64,000 bases of DNA, from the NCBI GenBank assembly GCA_963784065.1, contig CAWAQA010000005.1:372001-436000 (forward strand), written 5' to 3'. The translations under genes and the position numbers were made by a program. This stretch comes from CAWAQA01 sp963784065 (GTDB taxonomy: Bacteria > Acidobacteriota > Vicinamibacteria > Vicinamibacterales > UBA2999). A model generated the notes under the pieces. That model worked only from the letters and a program-made list of their open reading frames with translations. It was not told where the DNA came from and did not search any database. This document shows, one piece after another, positions 1-9,577 of this stretch (position 1 is its first letter; each line of letters begins with the position of its first letter).

Positions 1-506
1 AAGAAGTGCAGCGTCGCCTGATCGCGCGGCCGGCGCAGGCGCACCGCGCCGCCCACCAGCAGCGTGAAGATGCCCACACCCGCCAGCAGGAAATACAGCG
101 CGCCCGAACCGGTTGGCACCGGCGCGATGCGTACGTCCACGACTTCACGCGAGCCGAGGCGCAGGACGGTGTAGCGGACCGTGCCGCCGGCGCTGGCGGC
201 GTGCAACGCAGCGACGACATCGGATACCTGCTGCACGGGCCGGTCGTCGACCGCCAGCAGCACGTCACCTGGTCTCAGGCCTACGGCGGATGCCGGCGCC
301 CCCGCGGCGATCTCCGCGGCGACCACGCCTTCACCCGTGAGGCGCCAGAGAACGCCGTCTTCCATCTCGCGCCATGTCGCACGAGAAACGATGTTCGCCA
401 GCCCAAGGCAGAGCAATACCGAGACGACGAGGAGCGGCAACCCGGGCCGTCCCCACCGGACCCAGGAAGTGGGCGCCGCGTGGAAGGAGGTCTGAACCCC
501 AGACAT
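1..506 (-). CDS. PDZ-domain membrane protein, N-terminal part
   Basis: Reading leftward from the ATG at 504-506, the frame stays open to the window edge and gives the first 168 residues. A membrane segment lies at about residues 23-41 (LLVVSVLLCLGLANIV). A PDZ-type domain follows at about 58-130, with the core VGLRPGDVLLAVDDRP. A second membrane segment at about 136-152 is followed by basic residues (RLRRPRDQ). The PDZ domain is therefore predicted to sit outside the cytoplasm between two spans. This layout occurs in some sensor kinases and membrane proteases. The domain that would decide is beyond the edge, so no function is assigned. Confidence 0.7.
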   Translation of the reverse strand, partial: MSGVQTSFHAAPTSWVRWGRPGLPLLVVSVLLCLGLANIVSRATWREMEDGVLWRLTGEGVVAAEIAAGAPASAVGLRPGDVLLAVDDRPVQQVSDVVAALHAASAGGTVRYTVLRLGSREVVDVRIAPVPTGSGALYFLLAGVGIFTLLVGGAVRLRRPRDQATLHF

Positions 507-855
507 GTAGCGAGGACGCAGGCGCGTACGACGGCCTGCCGCGCTCCGCTGGGGAGCAAACGATATACCAGTGCCCGATCGCGTCCCGTAGTCGTAAACC
601 ACGTTATTTCAGGGTGTTATGCGAATTTTCCTTCACCGATGCCACGCCGATCCAATCAACGGAACGATCCGTCCAACAAAATGGACGCGAAAAACGAGGC
701 TAAAAAAAGTCGGCAAGTGAACAGGTGGCCGAGTCGAGGACCAAACGCAGCTCGGGTCCTGCAACCGATATCCGCCTGTGCACCGCCGACTGCCGCCTGC
801 GGGCTGTCGACTGTCTTACTCCCGACCGCGAACGGCCGGCTGAGAGGCCGGCTGC
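507..855. other. Intergenic stretch, no gene recognised
   Basis: I find no convincing gene in these 349 bases. The open frames crossing it are shadows of the neighbours. Its right part (about 770-805) is a stretch of CGACTGCCG / GCTGTCGACTG-like words. It is followed by a small GCCGGC-TGAGAG-GCCGGC hairpin near 834-852, just beyond the 3' end of the receptor gene on the minus strand. That hairpin could serve as its terminator, although no T-run follows. Confidence 0.4.
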
Positions 856-2735
856 TTAGAATCTGACCGTGAGGCCTCCAACCACACGCTTCGGCGGCCG
901 GACGACGAGGAGCTCGTCGTATACGGACGAATCGAGCAGGTCGTCACGGAACATGTTGCGCACCGCAAACAGCATCTCCCAATGCGCATTGGTGAAGTTC
1001 ATGAACGGCAGCGCCTGGTTCACCTGCACTTCGAAGCGCGCGCCGGGCCGCGCATCGAGGCTGGCGGCATCGTCGGCGACAAAACCACTGTTGATCTTGT
1101 AGACGACGAACACCCGCGTGTCGATCCCCGGCAGCACGCTTTCCACCGTCGTCGTCAGGTCGTGGATGCGCTCGTGGTCGGTCCTGATCGCGGAGGCGGC
1201 GACGACCGTGACCGCGTGCAGATCCGCTGAAGGTCCGACCCAGCGTGCATCGGCCTGCGTGTAGTCGATCGACGCGCGAACCCCGTCGGCCACGTCGCGG
1301 CTCAGGCTCACGCCCCACCCGCGGCCTTCGAAGTCGCCGGCCGACGCGACGTAATAGTGGCCAAGGCTCGCGTTGGCCTTGCCCGGGAGATCGCCGAACA
1401 GCGTCACGACCTGATCGTCGACGTGCTGCCGGAAGGCGCGCACACCCACGACGAAGTCGCCCGCCCACTCGCGCTCGATGGCAACCTCGAGGTGCTCGAC
1501 GCGCTCGGGCGTGAAGTTGCCGTCGCCGGAGATGGTCGAGAACGTGCGCTCCGGCGGCAACCAGATACCCGTGGACGGCGGCAGGAACTCTTCCGCGCCG
1601 GGAGCGATCTCGCGCCGCGACGCGGTCGCCCGCAGCTCGAGGGTGTCGTTGAGGCTCGGCCGCAGCGTGATGCTCGCGCGCGGGCTCAGCAGGGCGCGCT
1701 GCGCGAGGTAGTCGTAGCGCGAATACTTGGCGCCGTAGCCGACCCGCAGCTGCGGATTGATCGCCCAGTCGTCGAACGCGTACACCGATCCGGCGTTGCG
1801 GCTGCCGTCGGTCATCGCCGCCAGCGCGTCGGCGTTGCCACCGAGGTAGCGCTGCATGCCGTACGACCACCCGGCTTCGTACTGGTGCGTGCTGCCGACA
1901 CGCGCGCACGTACGATCCCGCGAGGATCCAGGACGCAAGGTCTCCTTGCGTCATGGCCCCGCGCATCGCCCACTCGCCACCGCCAGTGGGCGCCGCGAGC
2001 GAGAGATACGCGACGCCGCGCGGCACGAGGCCGTCCGCCGTGAACAGGTCCTGCGGACGGTCGAACGATGTGCTCGTGAGCAGGTTGATCTGGCCGGTGA
2101 AAGGCACGTCGGCCAGCAGCGCCGTGGCAAACCGGGCCGGTGCGCCCACCGCTCGTCCGAGACCCGCAAGCGATTCACCGAAGAGCGAGTCGTGTTCTTC
2201 GATTCCGACCAGACCGGGCTCGACTTCCTTGAGCACGCTGCGCTTCAAGTGACGCAGTCGCCACGCCACCTCGCCGTGGTCGTGCGTCACCGTCTCCGGC
2301 GGCGCCGCCGATTCCGCGCCGGCAACGCCGGCCGCCAGCACCTGTGGCTCATCGCCCTGATCCCGTCGTGTCAGCGCGATCGTCGACATGGTGCGCGCGC
2401 CGCTATTGACCTGGATGATGCGCCCGCGCGCCGGCACGTACCCCTGGAGATGCGCGCGCACGAGGTACGGACCGGGCGCCAGATTGCGGAATGCGAAACG
2501 GCCGTCGCGGTCGGACACCGCGAAGGCCGTCGTGGACCCCAGCGCCGACACCACCGCGCCGATCAGACGGTTCCCCGCGATCGTCGAGCACGACGCCGTG
2601 CAGATCGGACTGGATTGCAGAGGCGATCTGCGTGATCGGCTGCTGCAAGGGCCGCTGCACCTGCGCCCACGCCGGCGCCGTGACGGCCACGCACACCACG
2701 GCCACCACGGGGCCCAGGGTGAGCAGGCGCGTCAT
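856..2735 (-). CDS. TonB-dependent receptor with carboxypeptidase-regulatory-like N-terminus (two frameshifts)
   Basis: This is an outer-membrane beta-barrel protein, presumably for TonB-driven uptake; the substrate is unknown. The protein starts MTRLLTLGPVV with a signal peptide ending in APAWAQ. It continues with a regulatory-like beta sandwich (LHGVVLDDRGE, then DRDGRFAFRNLAPGPYLVRA). The long barrel region ends in aromatic phenylalanine (VVGGLTVRF), as outer-membrane barrels do. Two single-base shifts break the frame. One lies in the CCCC run at 2573-2576; removing one base restores DRGNRLIGAVVS. The other is in GC-repeat sequence near 1905-1915. At about 626 residues it is shorter than typical Oar-like receptors. 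It lies 29 bases downstream of the secreted protein at 2765, probably in one operon. Confidence 0.75.
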
Positions 2736-2764
2736 AGGCGGTGTGCTCGCTCTCTCGGTCGGAA

Positions 2765-3835
2765 TCAGCCAGCGACGACCGAGAACGTCGCGTTCTGCGT
2801 CAGCGTCTTGCCGGACACCTTGTCGGTCACCTTGATCTCGAGACGGAAGTCGCCCTCGGGGAAGCTGCCGAGCGGCACGACGAGGCTGCCGGGAAGCTGG
2901 TGTCCGGCCGTCACGTCGAATTGCGGCGGCAGCGTCTGGGCGTTGAGATCCTGCGGCGCGGTCTTGTTGAAGTACTTCTCCGTGTCGCCGGTCTTCTGAT
3001 GGAAGTTGTACTCGATGGTGATGTCCGGCTTGCCGCCCTTCGCCTCCGCACCGTACACCCAGAACAGCACCTGCAGCTCGCCGCTCTTCTTCAGCTTCAT
3101 GTCCGGAGACGGGACGACGCGCATCGTGCCGAAGTTGTACGGCTGCTCCTGCTGCTGCGCGGGGTTCAAGGGGGTGGTGACGGGCTCGATCGAGTTCGCG
3201 ATGATCACGCTGCTCGTCTGCAGCTCGGGCTTCGAGAAATCGGGAATCGTGAGGTCGCGGCGAAGCACGCCAACCTTCGCCGGCGGCGCGTTGCGCGGCT
3301 GCTTTTCGGGCGTGCGTTCCTTGGTCGCGATGAGGACCTCGTAGTTGCCGGGCTTCACCGCAAAGGCACGCTGGATCTTGCCGTCGGCCGGCACTTCGAG
3401 GAAGTGCACGTTGTCCCACGGGTAGGTCACGCGCTCGTCCGGCTTCTGGGTGCGGTTCCGGTCGTTGTTGTTCGCCGCTGGCGCCGGCGCAGCCGCTTCC
3501 TTGCTGACGACGCGCACGTACATCCCGACACCGGGCGCGGCGAGCTTGCTGCGATCCACCAGCAGCGTGAACGGCACGTAAGTCGTGCCATCGGCGCCGC
3601 GAACGAAATGGTTCGATTCCCAGGTCAGCGGGATGTCTGCCGGAGCCTGCTGCCCCGTGGTCACGCCATCGACCACCTTGACGAGCGCGTCGATATCCTG
3701 CTGCTCCTGCTTGCTGCGACGCTCCTGCTCACGTTGGTTGTTCTGCGTGTTCGTGGTCTGCGCGAGGAGGGCCGGCGACAGGGTGCCGGCCCCCGCGAGG
3801 GCGACACAGAAGGTAAGAACCCGGCGGATCTGCAT
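2765..3835 (-). CDS. Secreted protein of unknown function
   Basis: The 356-residue protein starts at the ATG at 3833-3835, chosen because AGAGAGG stands just upstream and a clean signal peptide follows (MQIRRVLTFCVALAGAG to SPALLAQ). The ORF could extend upstream, but that extension lacks a signal peptide. After a Gln/Glu/Arg-rich stretch (QREQERRSKQEQQD) come beta-rich regions. The C-terminus (SLVVPLGSFPEGDFRLEIKV, then TDKVSGKTLTQNATFSV) resembles an immunoglobulin-like end domain common in acidobacterial secreted proteins. I do not recognise an enzymatic motif. It is the first gene of a probable operon with the receptor downstream. Confidence 0.75.
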   Translation of the reverse strand: MQIRRVLTFCVALAGAGTLSPALLAQTTNTQNNQREQERRSKQEQQDIDALVKVVDGVTTGQQAPADIPLTWESNHFVRGADGTTYVPFTLLVDRSKLAAPGVGMYVRVVSKEAAAPAPAANNNDRNRTQKPDERVTYPWDNVHFLEVPADGKIQRAFAVKPGNYEVLIATKERTPEKQPRNAPPAKVGVLRRDLTIPDFSKPELQTSSVIIANSIEPVTTPLNPAQQQEQPYNFGTMRVVPSPDMKLKKSGELQVLFWVYGAEAKGGKPDITIEYNFHQKTGDTEKYFNKTAPQDLNAQTLPPQFDVTAGHQLPGSLVVPLGSFPEGDFRLEIKVTDKVSGKTLTQNATFSVVAG

Positions 3836-4120
3836 GATGCCTCTCTGCTTCTCTTTAGTCTCTTGTCCGGGGATGGGCGCGGTTCTCAACAGCGAACCGT
3901 CCAAGAATCCGAATCGCCTGATCATAGGCCTCGGGCCGAAGGCAAGTCAAACAGCGGAGCAGGGGTTCAAACCGCGAAATTGTTGAGGATAACGAGGATC
4001 TGACGAGCTTTGGCCGGCTCGTCCGCATGCTATCATCGGCAGCCCTCAGAGGACGCCGGGTGTAATTTCTGCGGGCGCGCCGACGATTGCACCCGGTGTC
4101 TTTCCCGGTCAGGGACCCGC
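3836..4120. promoter_or_regulatory. Divergent promoter region between secreted-protein gene and glgC
   Basis: These 285 bases lie between two divergently transcribed genes and must carry both promoters. I could not assign clear -35/-10 boxes. The glgC-proximal part is locally less GC-rich (GCGAAATTGTTGAGGATAACG near 3975-3998), which fits a promoter. A short pair, GCGGTTC and GAACCG, lies near 3880-3898. Confidence 0.3.
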
Positions 4121-5414
4121 ATGGAACTCGACGATATCCTGGTCATCCTCCTGGCTGGCGGAGTCGGGGAACGCCTCTCGCCGTTGACCAAGGAACGCGC
4201 GAAGCCGGCCGTCTACTTCGGCGGTCCCTACCGGATCATCGATTTCACCCTGAGCAACTGCATCAATTCAGGGCTGCGCCGGATCCTCATCGCCACGCAA
4301 TACAAGTCCTTGTCCCTCAGCCGGCACATCAGGATGGGCTGGAACGTGGTGTCGGAGGAGCTCGGCGAGTTCATCGAAATCCTGCCGCCGCAGAAGCGCG
4401 TCGGCGAGCACTGGTACCTCGGCACCGCCGACGCGGTCTACCAGAACCTCTACTCCATCACCCGCGAGGCGCCCACTCACGTCATCGTGCTCTCGGGCGA
4501 TCACGTCTACAAGATGGACTACGCCAAGATGCTGCGCTTCCACATCGAGCGCAAGGGCTGACGCGACGCTGGCCACGATCGAGGTGCCGGTCGCCGACGG
4601 CCGGCGTTTCGGCATCGTCAGCGTCGACGAGTCCGACCGCGTGAGCGACTTTCTCGAGAAGCCCGACGCGCCGCCTGGCGTTCCTGGAGCGCCCGACGTG
4701 GCGCTCGCCTCGATGGGCATCTATATCTTCCGCGTCGACGTGCTGGTGCGCGCGCTCGAGGAAGACGCCGCCAACGGGACCAGCCAGCACGACTTCGGCA
4801 AGAACATCATCCCGTCACTGATACGATCGGCGCCGGTCTACTCGTACCGCTTCTATGACGAGAACAAGAAGGCAGCGAAGTACTGGCGCGACATCGGGAC
4901 GCTCGACGCCTACTTCGAGGCGAGCATGGACCTCTGCCAGGTGAACCCGGAGTTCAATCTCTACGATCCGGAGTGGCCGCTGCGCACCTACATGCCGCAG
5001 GCACCGCCGGCGAAATTCGTGTTCGCCGAGGAAGGGCGGCGGTGCGGCCAGGCCCTCGACTCGATCATCTCGGGCGGCTGCATCATCTCGGGCAGCCGGG
5101 TCAGCGGCAGCATTCTGTGCCCGAACGTCCGCGTCCACAGCTTCTGCGAAATCGAGCAGACCATCCTGATGCCCGGCGTGCGGATTGGACGCCACGCGCG
5201 CCTGCGCCGGACCATCGTGGATCGCGACGTCCTGATTCCCCGCGGCGCGCTCATCGGGTTCGATGCCGCGGAGGACCGGCGGCGGCATGCCGTCACCGAC
5301 AACGGCGTCGTGATCGTGACCGCCGAGGATGAGCCGCTCATCGGCCCCATCAGTGAAGAGGCGTTGCGCGCCGAAGCCGAAGCCGACCGGAGCGGCGGCG
5401 CGGCGTCTGCATAA
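4121..5414 (+). CDS. glgC: Glucose-1-phosphate adenylyltransferase (one frameshift)
   Basis: This enzyme makes ADP-glucose from glucose 1-phosphate and ATP, the committed step of bacterial glycogen synthesis. The start is the ATG at 4121 (MELDDILVILLAGGVGERLS). The N-terminus has the nucleotide-binding loop GGVGERLSPLTKERAKPAV and the IIDFTLSNCINSG segment of the family. Downstream come VLSGDHVYKMDY and YWRDIGTLDAYFEA, then left-handed beta-helix repeats (about residues 300-400). One extra G in the GGG run at 4555-4557 creates a false stop. Without it the sequence reads IERKADATLATIEVPVADGR and gives 430 residues, normal for GlgC. It is followed by eno and gpmA on the same strand. Confidence 0.93.
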
Positions 5415-5533
5415 CGACGAGGAGACGGCCGGCGAAGGGCGGAGACCCAAGGGAAGGATTTGAGAAGATTGTCGCGGTGCCCGTGTGTCCCCGGTTGGTG
5501 GACGCGGACGGCGCAGCGAGAGAAAGGCACGAC

Positions 5534-6841
5534 GTGCAGATAACACGAGTTCGCGGGCGCGAGATCCTCGATTCCCGCGGCAATCCCACCGTGGAAGTGG
5601 ACCTGTGGGCGGGCAACGCGTTCGGCCGCGCGGCCGTGCCGTCCGGCGCGTCTACCGGCGAGCGCGAGGCGCTGGAGCTTCGTGACGGCGACAAGCAGCG
5701 CTACCTGGGCAAGGGCGTGCGCAAGGCCGTCGATCACATCAATGGCGAGATCGCGACCGCTCTGCGGGGCATGGAGCTCGAACAACGGCTCGTGGACCGC
5801 ACGCTCATCGACCTCGACGGGACCCCGACGAAGAGCCGGCTCGGCGCGAATGCGCTCCTCGGCGTCTCTCTGGCGGCGCTCAAAGCGGCGGCCGCCGCGG
5901 CGGGAAAGCCGCTGTACGAGCACCTCGCCCACCTGAGCGAGCGCGTGCCGGCTGGCGGCAAGTACGTGCTGCCGGTGCCGATGATGAACATCCTGAACGG
6001 GGGCGCACATGCCGACAGCAGCGTCGACTTCCAGGAGTTCATGGTCATGCCGCTCGGCCTGCCGAGCTTCTCGGAGGCGTTGCGCGCCGGCACCGAGATC
6101 TTCCACGCGCTGCGGGCGATCCTGAAGAAGGCCGGCCACTCCACCGGCGTGGGCGACGAGGGCGGCTTCGCGCCGAACCTCAAGTCGAACCGCGAGGCGC
6201 TCGACCTGGTGGTCGAGGCCATCGGCAAGACGGGCCTCTCCGCGGGCCATGACGTCTTCATCGCCCTCGATGTCGCGTCGAGCGAGCTCTGGGACAACGG
6301 CAAGTACGTCTTCAAGAAGTCCGGCGAGCCGACGCGGACCGCTGCCGAGATGGTGGCGCTGTACGCCGAATGGGTCGGCCAGTATCCGATCATCTCGATC
6401 GAGGACGGGGTAGCGGAGCAGGATTGGGACGGGTGGAAGGCGCTGACGCGCGCGCTCGGCGAGCGGGTGCAGCTCGTCGGGGATGACGTGTTCGTGACCA
6501 ACCCCCAGATCCTGGCGAAAGGGATCGAAGAAGGCATCGGCAACGCATTGCTGGTGAAGCTCAATCAGATCGGGACGGCGTCGGAAACGCTCGACGCGAT
6601 TGGGCTCGCGCGCGACGCCAATTACGCCACGATCATTTCGCACCGCTCGGGCGAAACCGAGGACAGCACGATCGCGGACCTTGCCGTCGGCACGTCCGCG
6701 GGGCAGATCAAAACGGGTTCGGCCAGCCGCAGCGACCGAATCGCCAAGTACAACCAGCTGCTGCGCATCGAGGAGGAACTCGGCGCGTCGGCAAAGTACG
6801 CGGGCCGCTCGGCGATTCGGCAGCTCGCAACGTCAGTTTAG
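5534..6841 (+). CDS. eno: Enolase
   Basis: Enolase interconverts 2-phosphoglycerate and phosphoenolpyruvate in glycolysis; it is a cytoplasmic Mg-dependent enzyme. I chose the GTG at 5534, giving 435 residues (VQITRVRGREILDSRGNPTV), because GAGAAAGG stands 8 bases upstream and the family begins this way. The longer in-frame ATG at 5477 adds residues no enolase has. Visible family motifs are the N-terminal loop PSGASTGEREALELRDGD, NGGAHADSSVDFQEF, GDEGGFAPNL, the metal ligands in IEDG and GDDVFVTN, and the catalytic-lysine strand LVKLNQIGT followed by SHRSGETED. The gene is intact. It is separated from gpmA by a long hairpin. Confidence 0.97.
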   Translation: MQITRVRGREILDSRGNPTVEVDLWAGNAFGRAAVPSGASTGEREALELRDGDKQRYLGKGVRKAVDHINGEIATALRGMELEQRLVDRTLIDLDGTPTKSRLGANALLGVSLAALKAAAAAAGKPLYEHLAHLSERVPAGGKYVLPVPMMNILNGGAHADSSVDFQEFMVMPLGLPSFSEALRAGTEIFHALRAILKKAGHSTGVGDEGGFAPNLKSNREALDLVVEAIGKTGLSAGHDVFIALDVASSELWDNGKYVFKKSGEPTRTAAEMVALYAEWVGQYPIISIEDGVAEQDWDGWKALTRALGERVQLVGDDVFVTNPQILAKGIEEGIGNALLVKLNQIGTASETLDAIGLARDANYATIISHRSGETEDSTIADLAVGTSAGQIKTGSASRSDRIAKYNQLLRIEEELGASAKYAGRSAIRQLATSV

Positions 6842-6843
6842 TG

Positions 6844-6972
6844 AGACGGCCGCGGAGACGCGGCGACGCGGAAGGTTGGACGTTCTCGGGATCACACGCT
6901 GCATTCTTCAGTTCGAGTCTTCTGATCCGAGAAGGGCCAGTCTCCGCGTTTCCGCAACTCCGCGGGCCGTGG
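6844..6972. repeat. Long imperfect hairpin between eno and gpmA
   Basis: The left arm (6844-6893) is GC-rich with the word CGCGGAGACGCGGCGACGCG. It pairs with the right arm (6922-6971; TCTCCGCGTTTCCGCAACTC then CGCGGGCCGT). The inner part also pairs (TTCTCGGGATCA with TGATCCGAGAA), leaving a loop of roughly 28 bases. The words resemble a GC-rich form of the CACAGAG-type hairpins at 58951 and 62287. It may act as a terminator or processing site between two co-directional genes; no T-run follows. Confidence 0.7.
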
Positions 6973-6985
6973 GAGTGAAGAACGA

Positions 6986-7735
6986 ATGCTTCGACTCGTA
7001 TTGCTCCGCCACGGCGAGAGCGTGTGGAACAAGGAAAACCGGTTCACCGGCTGGACCGACGTCGACCTGAGCGAGAAAGGACTCGAGGAGGCGCGCGAGG
7101 CCGGCCGCCTGATGGCGGCCGAGAAGTTCGAGTTCGACATGGCGTTCACCTCGGTCCTCAAGCGCGCCATCCGCACAGAGTGGATCGCGCTCGGCGAGAT
7201 GGATCAGATGTGGATCCCGGAATACAAATCGTGGCGCCTCAACGAGCGTCATTACGGCGCACTGCAGGGACTCAACAAGGCGGAGACCGCCGCCGAGCAC
7301 GGCGAGGCGCAGGTCAAGATCTGGCGGCGCAGCTACGACATCCCTCCGCCGCCGCTCACGCCGGACGATCCGCGGCATCCCTCTCGCGACCGGCGCTATG
7401 CCGAGATCCCGCCGGAGGAGCTCCCGCTGACCGAGTCCCTCAAGGACACCGTCAACCGGTTCCTGCCGTACTGGCACGAGGCGATCGCGCCCCGGATCAA
7501 AGCGGGAAGCAAAGTGCTGATCACGGCGCACGGCAACAGCCTGCGGGCGTTGGTGAAGTATCTCGACAACGTCGCCGACGAGGAGATCGTCGAGCTGAAC
7601 ATTCCAACCGGCGTGCCGCTCGTCTACCTGCTGAACGAGAACCTCAAGCCGTTACAGCACTACTACCTGGGAGATCCTGACGCGATCAAGAAGGCGGAGG
7701 CCGCCGTCGCCAACCAGGGAAAGGCGAAGACTTAG
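6986..7735 (+). CDS. gpmA: 2,3-bisphosphoglycerate-dependent phosphoglycerate mutase
   Basis: This enzyme interconverts 3- and 2-phosphoglycerate, the step directly before enolase, whose gene is immediately upstream. The 249-residue length fits the cofactor-dependent family. The catalytic phosphohistidine is in LRLVLLRHGESVWN (residues 2-15), and the second histidine in LITAHGNSLRALVKYLDN. The signature stretches RFTGWTDVDLSEKG and SWRLNERHYGALQGLNK are complete. The start is the ATG at 6986. It is intact and ends just before the GTGGAAGAA-type repeat block. Confidence 0.96.
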   Translation: MLRLVLLRHGESVWNKENRFTGWTDVDLSEKGLEEAREAGRLMAAEKFEFDMAFTSVLKRAIRTEWIALGEMDQMWIPEYKSWRLNERHYGALQGLNKAETAAEHGEAQVKIWRRSYDIPPPPLTPDDPRHPSRDRRYAEIPPEELPLTESLKDTVNRFLPYWHEAIAPRIKAGSKVLITAHGNSLRALVKYLDNVADEEIVELNIPTGVPLVYLLNENLKPLQHYYLGDPDAIKKAEAAVANQGKAKT

Positions 7736-7737
7736 GG

Positions 7738-7965
7738 AAGAGAATGGAACAAGTGGAAGAAGTGGAACAAGTGGAAAAGTGGAAGAAGTGAACGGGAAAA
7801 CGACGAAAGTGAAAAGTAGCTGAAGTGCAACCAGCTACTTGTCGCTTACGAGCTGCGGCGCCACCAACAATCGAACGCCCACTTCCTCACTTTTCTACTT
7901 CCTCCACTTTCCACTTCCACTTCTTCCACTTCTTCCACCTGTTCCACTTCTTCCACTTGTCCCTG
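7738..7965. repeat. Inverted block of GTGGAAGAA words (convergent gap)
   Basis: The left part (7738-7826) is a run of GTGGAA, GTGGAAGAA and AAGTGAAAAG words on the plus strand. The right part (7878-7965) is the same words in reverse complement (TTCCACTTCTTCCAC repeated). Between them AGTAGCT and AGCTACT form an inner stem. The whole can fold as one very long imperfect hairpin of about 220 bases. It occupies the gap between two convergent genes and contains no ORF of its own. The purine/pyrimidine strand bias and low GC are unlike the rest of the window. Confidence 0.8.
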
Positions 7966-7967
7966 CC

Positions 7968-8910
7968 TCACCCTGCCGGTCGGCCGTGGCATTGGCGGCT
8001 GCCGGCGTCGCGCACGGCGCCGGTGCCGCCCTGGATGAACGCCCAGTCGTAATCCGTGCGCCGCAGCGTCAGCTTGATGAGGCCCCACGCTTCCAAAACC
8101 AGCACTTCACTGTTAGGCGCCACCGTCACGGCGCCGTGGAACCGTCCGCCCCCGGTGCCGACAATGAACATATCGAACCCGAATGCGGGATCCGGGCGGC
8201 CTTCGGGATCCTGCCGGGCGAACCGCTCATAGAAGTGCTCATGAGCGTTGACGATGACATCCGCGCCGCCCCGGTACAGCGCCGTGACCAGTGGGCGCAT
8301 CCGTTGCGCCGCGAATACCCCTGACGAGACGTGGGGCCGGTGAAAATAGGCCAGCGTGCAGTCCGTCGGGTTGGCGGCAAGCTCCCGAGTGACCCAGGCG
8401 ACCTGCGCGTCCCGGCCCGAGGCGTCGAGCTCGCTGTTGAGCGAGAGCACGAACCAGCTCCCAGCGGTGTACGAGTAGTAGCCGCGGCCCACGGGGCCGG
8501 CGTTCGTACCGAAGTAGTCGAAGTAGCCGCGACCGCCTTCTGTTTCGAGGTCGTGATTGCCGATGCTGGGAAACGTCTGCGACTTGAACGGACCCCAGTG
8601 AGGGTCATAGCAGTTGCGGAGGTCGTCACGGCTGCCGTGGGGATACGCGTGATCGCCGACCGTGAAGATCGTGCCGGAAAATCCCCGCAACAACGCCGCC
8701 GTCTCCGCGGTACCCGGGAAGCCCGCAGTCCCCCAGGTCCCCAGCACCCATCATGACCGCCTGTCCTGCCAAAGCGGAGGGAAGCGCAGGCGGAGGGATT
8801 GGGTCCAGCGTTATAGCTGTCGGCGCGACCAGAGCGAGCTTATCCCCGCCACAGGAGATGGCCGCCCACGCGCCGATCAGCATCAAGAGGACCCAAGCTC
8901 GTCTATGCAC
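7968..8910 (-). CDS. Metallophosphoesterase lipoprotein (one frameshift)
   Basis: This is a calcineurin-like phosphoesterase, probably anchored outside the cytoplasmic membrane. The N-terminus MHRRAWVLLMLIGAW ends in AAISC, a plausible lipobox with Cys20. The metal-binding motifs of the family appear in order: GDLGD, TVGDHAY, SIGNHD, YFHRPHV and NAHEHFYER. The substrate cannot be read from sequence; the C-terminal half resembles secreted acid-phosphatase-like members. One extra base in the CCC run at 8713-8715 shifts the frame; corrected, GLPGTAETAALLRGF is continuous and the product is 313 residues. A hairpin stands directly upstream of the start codon. Confidence 0.85.
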
Positions 8911-8913
8911 AAA

Positions 8914-8938
8914 GGGCCGGAAGTATGACTCCCGGCCC
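8914..8938 (-). terminator. Hairpin upstream of the metallophosphoesterase start
   Basis: On the minus strand GGGCCGG, a ten-base loop and CCGGCCC form a stem followed by TTTGTG. It lies 40 bases beyond the stop of the 100-residue gene at 8978 and only 4 bases before the ATG of the next gene. It can end the upstream transcript. Its position would also leave no room for a normal ribosome binding site in front of this ATG. Confidence 0.45.
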
Positions 8939-8977
8939 GCCTGTAGCGCAAGAACGAACTTTGTAAGACCTTATTGG

Positions 8978-9280
8978 CTATTCGACTGTTTCCTTGGCTT
9001 CGTCGGCGCCAATACGGAGGGAGCGCAGGAACCGCCTGTCGTTGGCCGTCAGGTCGAATGCCTTCCGGGCCGGGAGGAGGCGCGCAGGAGCGGTGATCTT
9101 GGCCACCGGGCCCCCGTTGTTGCGATTGACGAACCCGACGACCGCCTCGAGCGTCACTTTCATGTCGAAGCCGGCCTCGCGCGCCCTGGCGCGGCAGGCT
9201 TCAACCTCAGGACTCTCGGCGACGGCAGCGGCAATCGCGTCGGCCAGCTCTTTTGCGAACCGGTTGACGACGTCATCCAT
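8978..9280 (-). CDS. Small conserved-looking protein of unknown function
   Basis: The 100-residue protein MDDVVNRFAKELADAIAAAV has an excellent ribosome binding site (AAGGAGGA, 6-7 bases before the ATG at 9278-9280), which supports it as a real gene. It is mostly helical and charged, with Asp/Glu-rich N- and C-termini and a central VTLEAVVGFVNRNNG segment. There is no signal peptide or membrane helix, so it should be cytoplasmic. I recognise no family. It precedes the metallophosphoesterase on the same strand but is separated by a terminator-like hairpin. Confidence 0.65.
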   Translation of the reverse strand: MDDVVNRFAKELADAIAAAVAESPEVEACRARAREAGFDMKVTLEAVVGFVNRNNGGPVAKITAPARLLPARKAFDLTANDRRFLRSLRIGADEAKETVE

Positions 9281-9577
9281 TCCTGCTCCTCCTTACCGCC
9301 GCCGGGAGGGGTACCGGGGCGTCTCCCAATCCGAACCTGCACTCCTGCGGGTGGCTGCGGGGAATCGGGCGCCAAAAGTGTTCATTTACTTGGGTTTAGC
9401 CTCACTCAAGGCTGGCGCCCATTTTAAAGGCCGAGCGTGGGGGTGTCAACAAACCGTCGTTTTTCGCCTATTTTCGCTCGTTTCGCTACAGACGACCTGC
9501 CTGCTTTTGTGGCAGGTGCACCCGTCGGCGGAGCTGAAACCCCAATCGCCCTGTAAAGGTAGAATCGGCCGAAGCCG

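Noticed and set aside
6..866. A 286-residue plus-strand ORF at the left edge.
   Set aside because: It overlaps the antisense of the PDZ-domain gene, is Arg-rich without any domain pattern, and has the look of a shadow frame in GC-rich DNA.
3965..3985. GGTTCAAACC resembling a tRNA T-loop.
   Set aside because: No acceptor stem, D-arm or anticodon arm can be formed around it, and no CCA end follows.
7738..7965. A CRISPR array, because short similar words recur.
   Set aside because: The words are degenerate and unspaced, the second half is the inverse of the first, and there are no regular spacers or cas genes.
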